A stretch of 64,000 nucleotides of DNA from Holophaga sp. (GTDB lineage: Bacteria > Acidobacteriota > Holophagae > Holophagales > Holophagaceae): positions 1 through 64,000 of the forward strand of contig JARLGP010000131.1 of NCBI GenBank assembly GCA_031292735.1, in the 5' to 3' direction. Below the pieces are notes generated by a model that saw only the letters and a list, made by a program, of their open reading frames with translations, was not told the DNA's origin and did no database searches. Each line of letters starts with the position of its first letter. Position 1 is the stretch's first letter. Position numbers and translations under genes: made by a program. Shown here piece after piece: positions 8,286-16,760 of the stretch.

Positions 8286-9174
8286 ATCGCGCTTGCCGGC
8301 GCAGGATCTCCAGGAATGCCTGGACCAGCTTGCTGTCCTGGTCGGCCATGGTGATCGCCACCAGGCTGGTTTCCGAGGGCATATCCGCGATCGGGATGAA
8401 GGCGACGTCGGATCGGGTGTTTACCGCAAGGGAGGCGGGAATCAGCGTGAAACCCAGTCCTGCGGCCACAAGCCCCATGGCCGCGTGGACTTCGATGGCA
8501 ACCTGGCCGATCTGGGGCCTGAAGCCGGCCTTCATCATCATGGGCAGCAGGTCCTGGGAATGCCTGATGCACGGATCCTTGGGATAGTGGATGAAGGGGG
8601 TCGCCAGCAAATCAGGGAGGTTGACCAGGGGGTTGCCGGCCAGGGGATGATTCCGCGGCAGTACGATCAGGAACGGCTCTTTGCATAGGAGCGTGTAGGC
8701 CAGGTCCTCGGGGCACTCGAAGGAGCTGTAGAAGCGCGAGAGTCCCAACTGGATGCGGCCGCTCCGCAACTGTTCGGGCTGCTCATCGGTCTGCAATTGC
8801 AGCAGGTCAATCTTCACCTTGGGGAACGATGCACCGAACTCCTTGACGGCGGTGGGCAGCAGCGAACACATGGTGGACTGCAGGAACCCGATGCTGATCA
8901 ATCCATGCATCCCGGTTGCCAGTTCGTGCGCCTCCTCTTCCAGCCGGGTGACCTGCCTCAAGATATCCTTGGCGCGGGGGAAGACGAATTTCCCCAGGGT
9001 GGTGAGTTCCCACGGCCGGGTTTTCCGGTCGAACAAGGCTCCGCCCAATTCCTCTTCAAGCTGGGCGACCTGCATGGTGATGGCGGTTGGAGCGACAAAC
9101 AGATGTTTAGCGGCCTGCACGATATTCCCATCGTCGACCACCTTGCAGAAATATCGGATTTGTCGCGAGTTCAT
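8284..9174 (-). CDS. LysR-family transcriptional regulator
   Basis: A 296-residue LysR regulator. The N-terminal winged helix reads MNSRQIRYFCKVVDDGNIVQ, then AAKHLFVAPTAITMQVAQLE (helix-turn-helix) and EELGGALFDRKTRPWELTT. A linker helix (~65-90) leads to the two-lobed inducer-binding domain (from GLISIGFLQSTM). The N-terminus resembles the Nac/Cbl branch and regulators of aromatic or nitrogen metabolism. No divergent metabolic gene sits directly beside it: the next gene is a PAP2 phosphatase more than 500 bases away. Its target is therefore unclear. The 3' end touches a pseudogene fragment. Confidence 0.9.
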   Translation of the reverse strand: MNSRQIRYFCKVVDDGNIVQAAKHLFVAPTAITMQVAQLEEELGGALFDRKTRPWELTTLGKFVFPRAKDILRQVTRLEEEAHELATGMHGLISIGFLQSTMCSLLPTAVKEFGASFPKVKIDLLQLQTDEQPEQLRSGRIQLGLSRFYSSFECPEDLAYTLLCKEPFLIVLPRNHPLAGNPLVNLPDLLATPFIHYPKDPCIRHSQDLLPMMMKAGFRPQIGQVAIEVHAAMGLVAAGLGFTLIPASLAVNTRSDVAFIPIADMPSETSLVAITMADQDSKLVQAFLEILRRQAR

Positions 9175-9681
9175 TTTTTCCTGAGGCTAACCACGAAAAT
9201 CGCTTATTGTTGGTCCGCGATGGAGGGCATGACTTTCAGGGTAATCCTTCCTGATCAGAACGGCAAGAACGACAGTCCCGGCGACACCTTATTACTCAAA
9301 TTCTTTCGATATCCGATTCAACCAAATGGCATGGCAAGAACAGCCCTTGGCGCCATGCCCGGTGCCGCGCGATGGGCGCCGGCTGTAGCCGCCCAATGAC
9401 TTCCCGTCCTTTCCCGGCAACGCAGCTGTTTATTTAAAATGAATTAACACAATGTTTACATGAAACGTTTTATGCTCCTGCATGGACCCGCGCTTTCGAG
9501 CCACCGACCGCAACCCGCCAAGGCTGTTCCCTTCGTCTCGCGACGAGATCTTCGCCGGGAACCTCCTGCCCGGACTGCGGCGAACTCGGCCGGCCCGTCC
9601 CGATCGCCAACCACCCCCCTGACGGGCCTGGCGAATTGCCAAGATGCCAACAGGTTCAACAACTTGAAAAGGAGGCTGCAC
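9175..9681. other. 507-base gene-free region between LysR and PAP2 genes
   Basis: The left part is GC-rich with no recognisable element. An AT-rich island at 9425-9475 contains GTTT-ACATG-AAAC symmetry and is the likely promoter region for the PAP2 gene. From 9476 to 9667 the PAP2 frame is open upstream of its true start, but that stretch encodes an Arg/Pro-rich sequence with no similarity to a signal peptide, so I take it as untranslated leader. No tRNA, riboswitch or terminator was recognised. Confidence 0.45.
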
Positions 9682-11031
9682 ATGCGTCACGGTCTACGCC
9701 TTTCGGCGCTTTGCGTGTTGATCTCGCTCCAGGCCATCGCCCAATCGCCCACCGACCTGGCAGCCCTGAAAGGCCTCGCGCCGACCAGCGCCCTGCTGAA
9801 CACGGTGGCGGGGCAAGCCGCCCTCGGTGCCAACTTCACCGTGACCGGCGGGCTCCAGGCGGGCGACATCCGGCAGCCCACCCTGCTGCCTTTTCCGGAA
9901 CAGCAGCAGCAGGCACTGCGGGACGCCTTCATCACGTCAGGCAATCTCGCCGATCTGGCCGACGGCCTGGGGACCACCCTGGGCGCCGCCTACCTCGCGC
10001 GCGCCCATTACATTGATCGAGAGCACTTCTCCAAGGCCTCACCGGCCGTGGCCGAGGTCATCGCCTACGCCTATGCGTTCACGTCGGCGAATTCCGCTTC
10101 CGGCAAATACTTTTTCGCGAATGCGACGACCGATGGGAAAACGCCGGTCTCGCCCCTGGCGCAGACCCTCCTGAAGGCCGTCAACGGCAGGACGGACATC
10201 TTCGGCAAGAGCTATGGTCTTCCGGCGGGCTCTCTCGGTTCCGATCCCTTAGGCAATTCGCGTCCCTTCCAGACGGAACCGAACACCGTCCGCATTTTCG
10301 GCATGGACTATTTCAACACGCCGGCCGACAACCTGGACTACAACCGCGGCCCGATCATGAACCTGGTCGCGAACCCTTCGTTTCCCAGCGGGCATACGAC
10401 CTATGGTTTCACGGGTGCCGTCCTGCTTGCCGTCCTGGTGCCCGAGCGGTATCAGCAAATGATCACCAGGGGCGCGGAATACGGGAATGACCGCATCCTC
10501 CTCGGCGCTCATTACACCATGGACGTCATCGCGGGACGAACGCTGGCGCTCTACGACATGGCGCACCTTCTGGCCAATGATCCGGCCTATGTGGGCCAGT
10601 CCCTGAAAGGGAGCCCGGTCATCTCGGATTTCCGGGGGGCGGTGCTGAAGGCGCGGGCCGAGCTGGCTTCGGCCCTGCGGGAAGCTTGCGGCAACACGGT
10701 GGAAGTGTGCGCGCGGGAGGATACCGGCCGGCTGAGCAATCCTGCTGCGAATGAATCCTTCTACGCATCGACCCAGACGTACAACTTGCCGGTGGTCTTC
10801 AGCCAGAACGCCGGTGTGCTGGAAGACGTGGGCAAACGGATTCCCGAGGCCGGCTACCTGCTGACGGTGGCCTTCCCGCCCCTGACCCTGGAAAAGGCGA
10901 ACGAGATTCTCACCGAAACGGAAGGACCTGGGGGCGGCTTCCTGGACGATGGGTCGCCGTTTGGCGTCTATTCGCGCCTGGACCTCTATGCCGCGGCCAA
11001 GCGGGCCGCAGAGCTCGCGCCTCGCAAGTGA
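9682..11031 (+). CDS. Secreted PAP2-family (vanadium haloperoxidase/acid phosphatase-like) protein
   Basis: A 449-residue exported protein. Signal peptide MRHGLRLSALCVLISLQAIA ends at an AxA-like site before QSPTDL. The PAP2 core is late in the protein: NPSFPSGHTTYGFTGA (motif 2, catalytic Ser-Gly-His) and DRILLGAHYTMDVIAGR (motif 3, Arg and His nucleophile). Motif 1 (KxxxxxxRP) is only partly met by GNSRPFQT; the expected lysine is not seen. Family members hydrolyse phosphate monoesters or lipid phosphates in the periplasm. Start chosen at the ATG with AAAAGGAGG seven bases upstream, which also places the signal peptide at the N-terminus. A 95-residue secreted protein follows, perhaps in the same transcript. 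Confidence 0.85.
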   Translation: MRHGLRLSALCVLISLQAIAQSPTDLAALKGLAPTSALLNTVAGQAALGANFTVTGGLQAGDIRQPTLLPFPEQQQQALRDAFITSGNLADLADGLGTTLGAAYLARAHYIDREHFSKASPAVAEVIAYAYAFTSANSASGKYFFANATTDGKTPVSPLAQTLLKAVNGRTDIFGKSYGLPAGSLGSDPLGNSRPFQTEPNTVRIFGMDYFNTPADNLDYNRGPIMNLVANPSFPSGHTTYGFTGAVLLAVLVPERYQQMITRGAEYGNDRILLGAHYTMDVIAGRTLALYDMAHLLANDPAYVGQSLKGSPVISDFRGAVLKARAELASALREACGNTVEVCAREDTGRLSNPAANESFYASTQTYNLPVVFSQNAGVLEDVGKRIPEAGYLLTVAFPPLTLEKANEILTETEGPGGGFLDDGSPFGVYSRLDLYAAAKRAAELAPRK

Positions 11032-11127
11032 TCGCGTGGTTTGCCCAGGAGGCAACTTTCCCTTTGGGGATGGCGGCAAGACGGTCATCCTCAAGTCCGG
11101 CAAGATTGCCGTGAAGGAGAAAACCCC

Positions 11128-11415
11128 ATGAAACGCATTGATTCCCTGCTCCTGCCGGCCATTCTGATGCTCTCGGTGAATCCCGCTCATGCTGCCGGCA
11201 GGATGGTCATGGGGACCGTCAAGGCCATCGATTCGGCGCGGATCGTGCTCACCCTGAAAGACGGCAAGGATCGGGCCATCCCCCTGGGCAAGGACACGAT
11301 GTTCATGCGCGGCAACGACATGGTGGGCGCCGACCAGGTGAAGCCGGGAATGCAGGTTACCGTCGAGCTGGAGAAGGACAACAAGACGGCCGGGAACGTG
11401 ATGCTCCCCAAATAA
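11128..11415 (+). CDS. Small secreted protein, DUF5666-like
   Basis: A 95-residue protein with a signal peptide (MKRIDSLLLPAILMLSVNPA, cleaved near AHA-AG) and a small beta-barrel-like domain: MGTVKAIDSARIVLTLKDGK, DRAIPLGKDTMFM, then VKPGMQVTVELEKDN. This GxVxxID...I.V....G....I.....T....G..V..G..V.V pattern is that of DUF5666-type domains. A periplasmic binding or accessory role is likely but unproven. ATG at 11128 has AAGGAG upstream. It follows the PAP2 phosphatase by 96 bases on the same strand. Confidence 0.75.
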   Translation: MKRIDSLLLPAILMLSVNPAHAAGRMVMGTVKAIDSARIVLTLKDGKDRAIPLGKDTMFMRGNDMVGADQVKPGMQVTVELEKDNKTAGNVMLPK

Positions 11416-11459
11416 GCCGTTTTGATGGAATGACCTTTCCCGTTTCGCGCTGCACCAGC

Positions 11460-11750
11460 CTATTTGGGCGTGGACACGACGGCGTGGTAGGCGGTCGTTC
11501 CCTTGGCCTGGATCTTTTCCAGCTGGGCCACCAGACCATCCCACGCATCGTCGCTGGCAGCCTTCAATTCCGTCAGTTTGCCCAGGGCCTCGGCGTGACT
11601 GTGCTGCAGCGCCTCCAGGGTCTTGCCGCAATCGCTGGTGAACTTGGCTTCGGCTGAGGCGCCCATGACCTTCAACCGGTCGATCTGGGCGCTCCACTCG
11701 CCCAGCTGGGTATCGAGCTTTTCATAGAAGGCTTTACGTTTCTCATTCAT
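11460..11750 (-). CDS. Small coiled-coil protein
   Basis: A 96-residue, highly charged, all-helical protein (MNEKRKAFYEKLDTQLGEWS, then QIDRLKVMGASAEAK, then repeated heptad-like leucines LEALQHSH..LGKLTELKAA). Similar short coiled-coil proteins of unknown role occur in Deltaproteobacteria and Acidobacteriota. The ATG at 11750 has GGAG six bases upstream, so I prefer it over one nine codons earlier. Cytoplasmic, no signal peptide. Convergent with the secreted 95-residue protein gene. Function unknown. Confidence 0.75.
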   Translation of the reverse strand: MNEKRKAFYEKLDTQLGEWSAQIDRLKVMGASAEAKFTSDCGKTLEALQHSHAEALGKLTELKAASDDAWDGLVAQLEKIQAKGTTAYHAVVSTPK

Positions 11751-12064
11751 TTCAATCTCCTTGATATCCAAGCTCATCGATCAAATTCCGTGCCATCACG
11801 TAAGACGTTTGGTCCAAGGAGTTAAAAATAGCTCATGATATCGTTTCAATCAGAATGAATGCCTCGGTCCGTGGGATCGCGTCCTTGGGCCTGACGAACC
11901 CATCGGCACCCTCGACCTCTCCACCAGGCTGGTGAACGGGAAAGGCCTCGGAAGGGATGGGCAGCAGGGGGGTGTTTACAGAAAAATCACATGTCGTTGT
12001 TCAGGTTTTGACGTGAGCCGAACTACAATTTCGGCATTGGTGATGCCTGGGGGGCGAATATTCA
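11751..12064. other. 314-base divergent intergenic region
   Basis: AT-rich stretches (around 11815-11860 and 11975-12060) suit promoters for the coiled-coil gene on the left and the basic protein gene on the right. No operator symmetry, RNA gene or terminator was recognised. Confidence 0.4.
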
Positions 12065-12418
12065 ATGGCTGCTGATAAAACAAACAAACATAAGACCAGG
12101 AAAGCTCTGCCGCAAAGCGCTGAACCCCCCGAAGGAATGAAGGGAATGGCTTTGGCCGAATCAAGCCAGGCCCTGAGCCTGGCGAAGAAGGCGAGCAGGA
12201 AAACCTTCGCCAAGGCTCCTGCCAAAAAGTCGGGCAAGGAATTGGGGAAAAAGGTAAAAAGGATACTCGATCTTGAAAGGTCACTGAGACAGGGGAAAGC
12301 CCAAACCCACAAGAAACCTGGCGGTCCTTCTCCCGAGGACCCTCCAAAAATAGAATGGGAACCGAGCTTCCATCTTCTTACGGGGAGACATCTGCTTGAA
12401 TTTGTTGGAGAAATTTAA
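12065..12418 (+). CDS. Small lysine-rich protein, histone-H1-like composition
   Basis: The 117-residue frame is rich in Lys, Ala and Pro (MAADKTNKHKTRKALPQ; AKKASRKTFAKAPAKKSGKE), with a less basic C-terminus (PKIEWEPSFHLLTGRHLLEF). The basic region resembles low-complexity nucleic-acid-binding tails found beside DUF2934 proteins. A gene with the same composition follows at 12558. There is no strong Shine-Dalgarno before the ATG, and codon use is less biased than in neighbours, so it may be poorly expressed or not a gene. Confidence 0.5.
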   Translation: MAADKTNKHKTRKALPQSAEPPEGMKGMALAESSQALSLAKKASRKTFAKAPAKKSGKELGKKVKRILDLERSLRQGKAQTHKKPGGPSPEDPPKIEWEPSFHLLTGRHLLEFVGEI

Positions 12419-12557
12419 GGTCATTGATTTCTATTAACTTTTCTTGGATTTCCTGGGTCGGCTTTTTCACATTAATGATTTGAGGCCAGGGGCTATGGCG
12501 GAAGGAGCAATCCCCTTATACTTCAGCTCACTTATTCCGCACGGAGGATGAACCCCC

Positions 12558-12989
12558 ATGAGTGATGGAACGTTGGCCCAACCCAAGATAAAGAAAACCG
12601 CGAAGGTCAAGGACGGGCCTGTGGGTGAACCGGGAACCTCGACCACGGGAAAATCCGGCTCCCTGGCGCCGGCAAAAAAGAAACCCACCCCAAAGGTGGG
12701 CGGGAAGGATTCCCCCAAGAAGCCTGGAAAGGCCGCGGACAAGAAGGGGCAGGGGAAGGAACCGTCCGGGAAGCCCGAAAAAAGCTCAACCCGCAAAACC
12801 CCTGACCGGACTTCCCGACCGGCTCCGTCCACCGTCAGCGCCGAGGTCAGGCATCAGCTGGTTCGCGAAGCGGCCTACTATCGCGCCGAACGCCGAGGGT
12901 TCCACGGGGGGCATCCCGATGAGGACTGGGCGGCGGCGGAAGCTGAGATCGACCGGATGCTTCTCGAAAAAAAGACCAGGAAGGGCTAG
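12558..12989 (+). CDS. DUF2934 protein with a basic, disordered N-terminal tail
   Basis: A 143-residue protein. Residues 1-95 are low-complexity Lys/Pro/Gly/Ser (AKKKPTPKVGGKDSPKKPG), probably disordered and nucleic-acid-binding. Residues ~98-135 match the DUF2934 pattern: VRHQLVREAAYYRAERRGFH, then GGHPDEDWAAAEAEID (A-Y-x3-RG-x3-GH-x3-DW-xxAE). DUF2934 is a short domain of unknown function. ATG has GGAGG about ten bases upstream. Its stop shares the four bases CTAG (12986-12989) with the stop of the convergent flavodoxin gene. Confidence 0.75.
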   Translation: MSDGTLAQPKIKKTAKVKDGPVGEPGTSTTGKSGSLAPAKKKPTPKVGGKDSPKKPGKAADKKGQGKEPSGKPEKSSTRKTPDRTSRPAPSTVSAEVRHQLVREAAYYRAERRGFHGGHPDEDWAAAEAEIDRMLLEKKTRKG

Positions 12990-14383
12990 CCCGCACGCCG
13001 GTCCGCGGACGGCAGCGCCTGGAGCCGGGCAAAGGGCCGCAGCATGCCGGTCGCGACGTGCCGGTCGAAGGCGCGGCGCAGCCCGCGGAACCGGAACGCC
13101 AACAGCAGCGCCTGATGGAAGACCCGCTCGCCCCACCTCCGGGTGGGGAAATCGTAGAAGCCGGTGCGCGCGTAGTAGCGGTGATCCGCGGCAAACACGG
13201 GCCGCAGGGGACCGAAGATGTGGTCGCGGAAGATCAGCCGTCCGCCGATGCCCTGGAAGTCGCGGGGCCGGACGTAGCCGTCCTCCGCGGCCGCGGCCAT
13301 GCGGGTGGCCAGGGCGTCGAGCTGGCCGTCCAGGGAATTGGAATCACCGCATTCGTCGGAAAGGATGTCCACCAGGTTGGCCTCCTGCCACTGGGCATAG
13401 CCCGTGAGCACCTCCCGGAGGTTCGCCATCTGGCCCAGGGGGCCGGCCACGAGGAAGGCCACCTGTTTCCCCGGGAAGGACGGCTGGTGGGTGTTGAAGA
13501 AGCCCCGCTCGAAGAACTGCCGCCAGCGGGCCGACAGGTGGCGGTCCGTCACCGTTCCCGCGAACACGAGCAGGTCCGCCTCCATGAGGCTCCTGTACAT
13601 CCCGATGAAGTCGTCCTTGCCTTCGTAGGCGCAGTGGTTGCCGCTGGCGCAACGCAGGCAGCCCAGGCAATTGCCGAGGATCCGCTGGTCCCGGAGGTTG
13701 ATCGTCTCGACCGATCCGCCAAACCGGTCCGCCATACGCGCCACCATGGTCCGGAGATTGGATGGCCCATCCTGGGCGTCGTGCAGGATGACGATGCGGC
13801 GGTCGCCCACGGCGACCTGGCCGGGCATGGGGCCAGGCTCATAGTGCCAGTCCCGGCGCTCCAGGGGAGGATGCCACCTTGGCACGCCAAGCCGTTGCTC
13901 CGCGCCGCGCAGAACCTGCCGCCAGAAGGAAACCAGCAGCTCCACCCCGCCCGGTCGGGTGAGGTCGTACATCTCCGGCGAGAACGAGGCCACGAAGGAC
14001 ATGCCCAGGTCCTCGCTCACGGCGCGGAGGTAATCGCTGGCGCAGTTGTCGTGGAAGTGGATGGACGTGGTGAGGCTCGCCGCGTACGTGCCCTGGAAGG
14101 CCTCGCCCGCGCCCCGCTCATGGACCAGTTCGATGAAGCGCTTGAGCCCCGCGGGCACCAGCAGCACGTAGACCGGGCAGGCCCACAACACCACATCCGC
14201 AGCCCGGACCTGTTCGATCACGGCGTCGAAGGCCGCCCGATCCCGTTCCAGACTGCTCGACCGGATCGCCACGTCGGCGGTGGACCAGGCGTGCTCGGGG
14301 AAACGGGCTTCGAGAGTGCGCACATACTGCCGTGTGACGCTGACCTCGCCCTTGGGGCTTCCGGCGATGACCAGGATGTTCAT
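12986..14383 (-). CDS. Tandem flavodoxin-fold NAD(P)H-dependent FMN reductase-like protein
   Basis: A 465-residue protein with two flavodoxin-like halves. Half one (1-~190) starts MNILVIAGSPKGEVSVTRQY, the FMN phosphate loop, and has VVLWACPVYVLLVPAGLKRF, the NADPH-dependent FMN reductase motif. Half two (~195-345) has a looser loop VILHDAQDGPSNLRTMVARM, then LRDQRILGNCLGCLRCASGN and DDFIGMYRSLMEADLLVFAG, again typical of this family, with clustered cysteines. The C-terminal ~110 residues are Arg-rich without a known domain. A redox role is likely, substrate unknown. It lies downstream of a TetR gene, with a candidate operator in the 96-base gap. Confidence 0.8.
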   Translation of the reverse strand: MNILVIAGSPKGEVSVTRQYVRTLEARFPEHAWSTADVAIRSSSLERDRAAFDAVIEQVRAADVVLWACPVYVLLVPAGLKRFIELVHERGAGEAFQGTYAASLTTSIHFHDNCASDYLRAVSEDLGMSFVASFSPEMYDLTRPGGVELLVSFWRQVLRGAEQRLGVPRWHPPLERRDWHYEPGPMPGQVAVGDRRIVILHDAQDGPSNLRTMVARMADRFGGSVETINLRDQRILGNCLGCLRCASGNHCAYEGKDDFIGMYRSLMEADLLVFAGTVTDRHLSARWRQFFERGFFNTHQPSFPGKQVAFLVAGPLGQMANLREVLTGYAQWQEANLVDILSDECGDSNSLDGQLDALATRMAAAAEDGYVRPRDFQGIGGRLIFRDHIFGPLRPVFAADHRYYARTGFYDFPTRRWGERVFHQALLLAFRFRGLRRAFDRHVATGMLRPFARLQALPSADRRAG

Positions 14384-14426
14384 GCCTGTTCTCCTTCGTG
14401 GCGTGGGGATGGGCCCCCTAAAAGAA

Positions 14427-14438
14427 TCGATTGACTGA
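14427..14438. promoter_or_regulatory. Candidate TetR operator before the flavodoxin gene
   Basis: TCGATTGACTGA, followed by TTTAATTGAA, resembles the perfect palindrome upstream of the tetR gene (TCGGTCGACCGA followed by ATTAATTTGAA). It sits 44 bases before the flavodoxin start. The repeated core and flank suggest the same repressor binds both. Inference from sequence match. Confidence 0.5.
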
Positions 14439-14479
14439 TTTAATTGAATGCCAAGAACCGATGGCTTCGCCCCGCCGGG

Positions 14480-15085
14480 TCAAGGCGCGATGCCCTTGCG
14501 GTAGATCCGCAGGATGAACTCCAGGTAGGCCTCGTCGGTCCGCTTCCGGTCCTCGGGCGAACCGGTGAAGAAGGCCTCCCGGGACTCGAAGTAATGGGTC
14601 ACCAGGGAAAGGAAGCCGGTCAGGATGAACGCCGCCGGCACATCCGAACGGAGTTCGCCGGAGGCCTGGCACTGGGCGATCACCTCGGTTCCCCGCGCCA
14701 CCAGATCGGAGGACATGGACTTCATTCCCTCCGCGCCGCCGTCCAGCTGGGCCCGCCCCAGGAGCTTCACGAACCGCGGGTTCGCCTGGAAGAAGGTGAA
14801 ATAGGCCCGGATGGATTCGGCTATCCGGTCCATGCCGCCCACGCCGGTCTTCTCCAGGGTGCCCGACTGGACGGCGTAGTACTCGGCGAACCGCCGGTTG
14901 AAGACCTCGTCCCAGAGTCTTCTCTTGGAGTCGAAGTGGTAGTGGATCTGGCTCTGGGACACTCCGGCAGCCTGGGCGATGGTGCCGGTGGACGTGTCGC
15001 CGAAACCCTGCTCGGCGAACAGGCGCTCCGCGGCATTCAGGATGGCTTCCCGGCTCGCATCGGGGTTGTAGCGTCGCTTGGTCAA
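14480..15085 (-). CDS. TetR-family transcriptional repressor
   Basis: A 201-residue TetR regulator. N-terminal DNA-binding domain: SREAILNAAERLFAEQGFGD, then TSTGTIAQAAGVSQSQIHYH (helix-turn-helix), then FDSKRRLWDEVFNRRFAEYY. The rest is the helical ligand-binding and dimer domain. The frame is open for 41 more codons, but those encode a promoter. The TTG start at 15085 (LTKRRYNPDAS) has AAAGG upstream, lies downstream of a TTGACA promoter, and gives the usual family length. It probably represses itself and the flavodoxin-like gene that follows on the same strand. Confidence 0.88.
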   Translation of the reverse strand: MTKRRYNPDASREAILNAAERLFAEQGFGDTSTGTIAQAAGVSQSQIHYHFDSKRRLWDEVFNRRFAEYYAVQSGTLEKTGVGGMDRIAESIRAYFTFFQANPRFVKLLGRAQLDGGAEGMKSMSSDLVARGTEVIAQCQASGELRSDVPAAFILTGFLSLVTHYFESREAFFTGSPEDRKRTDEAYLEFILRIYRKGIAP

Positions 15086-15104
15086 AGGGCGCCTTTCAAA
15101 AAAA

Positions 15105-15148
15105 TCGGTCGACCGAATTAATTTGAACCCGGCCCAGCCCCCTGTCAA
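15105..15148 (-). promoter_or_regulatory. tetR promoter with overlapping palindromic operator
   Basis: On the minus strand a perfect -35 TTGACA (15148-15143) is followed by a 16-base spacer and TCAAAT (15126-15121) as -10. Directly downstream is the 12-base perfect palindrome TCGGTCGACCGA (15105-15116), at the expected transcription start. A repressor bound there would block initiation, fitting autoregulation. The related site at 14427 supports this. Confidence 0.6.
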
Positions 15149-15282
15149 GGGTGGCGGCCTGGTTTCTTTCCTGGCGGTCCCTGCCGTGGGCCACTTTCCC
15201 GGGACCATCGATTTCGATGAACTGGATTGAGGGGTATGCTGGGTGATCCCTGCAAAGCTGACTCCGTGGATTGGCGGGAAAG

Positions 15283-15609
15283 ATGACTCAAAGCAAAAAG
15301 GATCAACTGGCCGAAAAGGTCAACAAGGCCTGGTCGGTGCTCGGCGCCGCCTTGTTTCATAAAGGGAACTATCCGAGAACCGAATTCTACGCCTTCTTTG
15401 ATGCGGTCATGGAATACGACGCTGCCACCAAAGGCGACAGATTCATTCACAGGTCCATTGCCGGGATGATCAGCAGGCTTGTGGAAACCCTGGAAATGGA
15501 AAGGACGCGGGTGCCCAAGAGCATTCTGGCGGATGCGGATCGATTGGAGTGCCTGATCTTCCCTGGTTATGACCCCTCGTCTGAAGGGGATGCACCGGCT
15601 GATCGGTAG
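15283..15609 (+). CDS. Small helical protein of unknown function
   Basis: A 108-residue cytoplasmic protein, predicted mostly helical: MTQSKKDQLAEKVNKAWSVL, then GNYPRTEFYAFFDAVMEYDA, then FIHRSIAGMISRLVETLEME. No signal peptide, no cysteine pairs and no recognised domain. ATG at 15283 is preferred over a TTG four codons earlier because GGGAAAG precedes it. It diverges from tetR. The balanced composition and lack of stops support a real gene, but I cannot name it. Confidence 0.65.
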   Translation: MTQSKKDQLAEKVNKAWSVLGAALFHKGNYPRTEFYAFFDAVMEYDAATKGDRFIHRSIAGMISRLVETLEMERTRVPKSILADADRLECLIFPGYDPSSEGDAPADR

Positions 15610-15647
15610 GTGATCCCTCGAGGTTCCTCGAACCACCGGTGCCAGGA

Positions 15648-16760
15648 TCAGCGCGCGCCAAAGGCCGCATGGTTGAAGATGTCCTTGTACTGGCTGGGCG
15701 GCGCCCGCCAGTACTGGGGCGGGCCATCCACCTGGGCGTTCAGTTCCGCTGCCGCGTGCCACGGCCAGCGCGGGTCATAGAGCATGGCCCGGGCGACGGC
15801 AACGAGGTCCGCCTGGCCCGAGGCGATGATCTGGTCCGCCTGGCGGGGCTGGGTGATGAGCCCGACCGCCGCGGAGACCATCCCGGTCTCTTCCTTGACC
15901 CGCTGGGCGAACGGCACCTGGTAGTTCGGCGCGGGGGTGATCTTCTGAAGCGGCGATAGGCCGCCCGAGGACAGGACGACCCAGTCGGCGCCATGGGCCT
16001 TCAATTCACGGGAGATCTCGACGGTCTGATCGATGTCCAGGCCGTCCTCCACCCAGTCGGTCGCGGACAGCTTGACGCCCAGCGGCTTCTCCATCGGGAG
16101 GGCGAGCCGCACCGCGTCGAAGATGTCGAGCAGGAAGCGCATGCGGTTTTCCAGCGAGCCGCCGTATTCGTCGGTGCGCGTGTTGGAGATGGGGGAGAGG
16201 AACTGGTGGATCAGATAGCCGTGGGCGCCATGCAGTTCGATGGCATCAACCCCCAGGCGGACCGCCCGCGCCGCCGAGGCCGCGAAAGCCTCGCGAAGGC
16301 GCACCAGGTCGGCCTTGGTGAGGGCGACCGGCAGGGCTTCACCTTCCTTGTGGGCGATGGCGGAGGGTCCGCAGGTTGCCCAGCCGCCCTCGGAAACCGG
16401 AATCAACTCCCCCCCATCCCAGGGCACATGGCTCGATGCCTTGCGTCCGGCGTGGGACAGCTGCAGGGCGACGGGCATCTGGGAATACTTCCGGATGGCC
16501 TCGAGTACGGGCCTCAATGCCGCTTCGGTTTCATCGTTCCACAGGCCGAGATCACCGGGGGTGATCCGGCCCGCGGGCTCGACCGCCGTGGCTTCGATGC
16601 AGAGCAGGCCGGCGCCGGAAACCGCCAGCTGGGCCAGATGCGCCATATGCCAGGAGGTGGCTTTGCCGTCCTCGGCGCTGTACTGGCACATGGGCGAGAC
16701 CATGATCCGGTTGGGCAGGGTCATGCCGCGCAGGACCAGAGGTGAAAAGAGGTTGCTCAT
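15648..16760 (-). CDS. NADH:flavin oxidoreductase, old yellow enzyme family (YqjM-like)
   Basis: A 370-residue FMN TIM-barrel enzyme. N-terminal LFSPLVLRGMTLPNRIMVSP then MCQYSAEDG carries the Cys that marks the YqjM (thermophilic-like) OYE class. LQLSHAGRK, then VDAIELHGAHGYLIHQFLSP with the substrate-binding His pair, then NTRTDEYGGSLENRMRF are all present. C-terminal VGLITQPRQADQIIASGQAD binds the FMN phosphate. Such enzymes use NAD(P)H to reduce activated C=C bonds, nitro compounds and quinones. Length is normal. It stands alone; an AT-rich palindrome lies about 170 bases upstream. Confidence 0.93.
   Translation of the reverse strand: MSNLFSPLVLRGMTLPNRIMVSPMCQYSAEDGKATSWHMAHLAQLAVSGAGLLCIEATAVEPAGRITPGDLGLWNDETEAALRPVLEAIRKYSQMPVALQLSHAGRKASSHVPWDGGELIPVSEGGWATCGPSAIAHKEGEALPVALTKADLVRLREAFAASAARAVRLGVDAIELHGAHGYLIHQFLSPISNTRTDEYGGSLENRMRFLLDIFDAVRLALPMEKPLGVKLSATDWVEDGLDIDQTVEISRELKAHGADWVVLSSGGLSPLQKITPAPNYQVPFAQRVKEETGMVSAAVGLITQPRQADQIIASGQADLVAVARAMLYDPRWPWHAAAELNAQVDGPPQYWRAPPSQYKDIFNHAAFGAR

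Noticed and set aside
9460..9681. N-terminal extension of the PAP2 phosphatase
   Set aside because: The frame is open, but the real signal peptide and a strong ribosome binding site lie at 9682, and the extension is Arg/Pro-rich with no homology.
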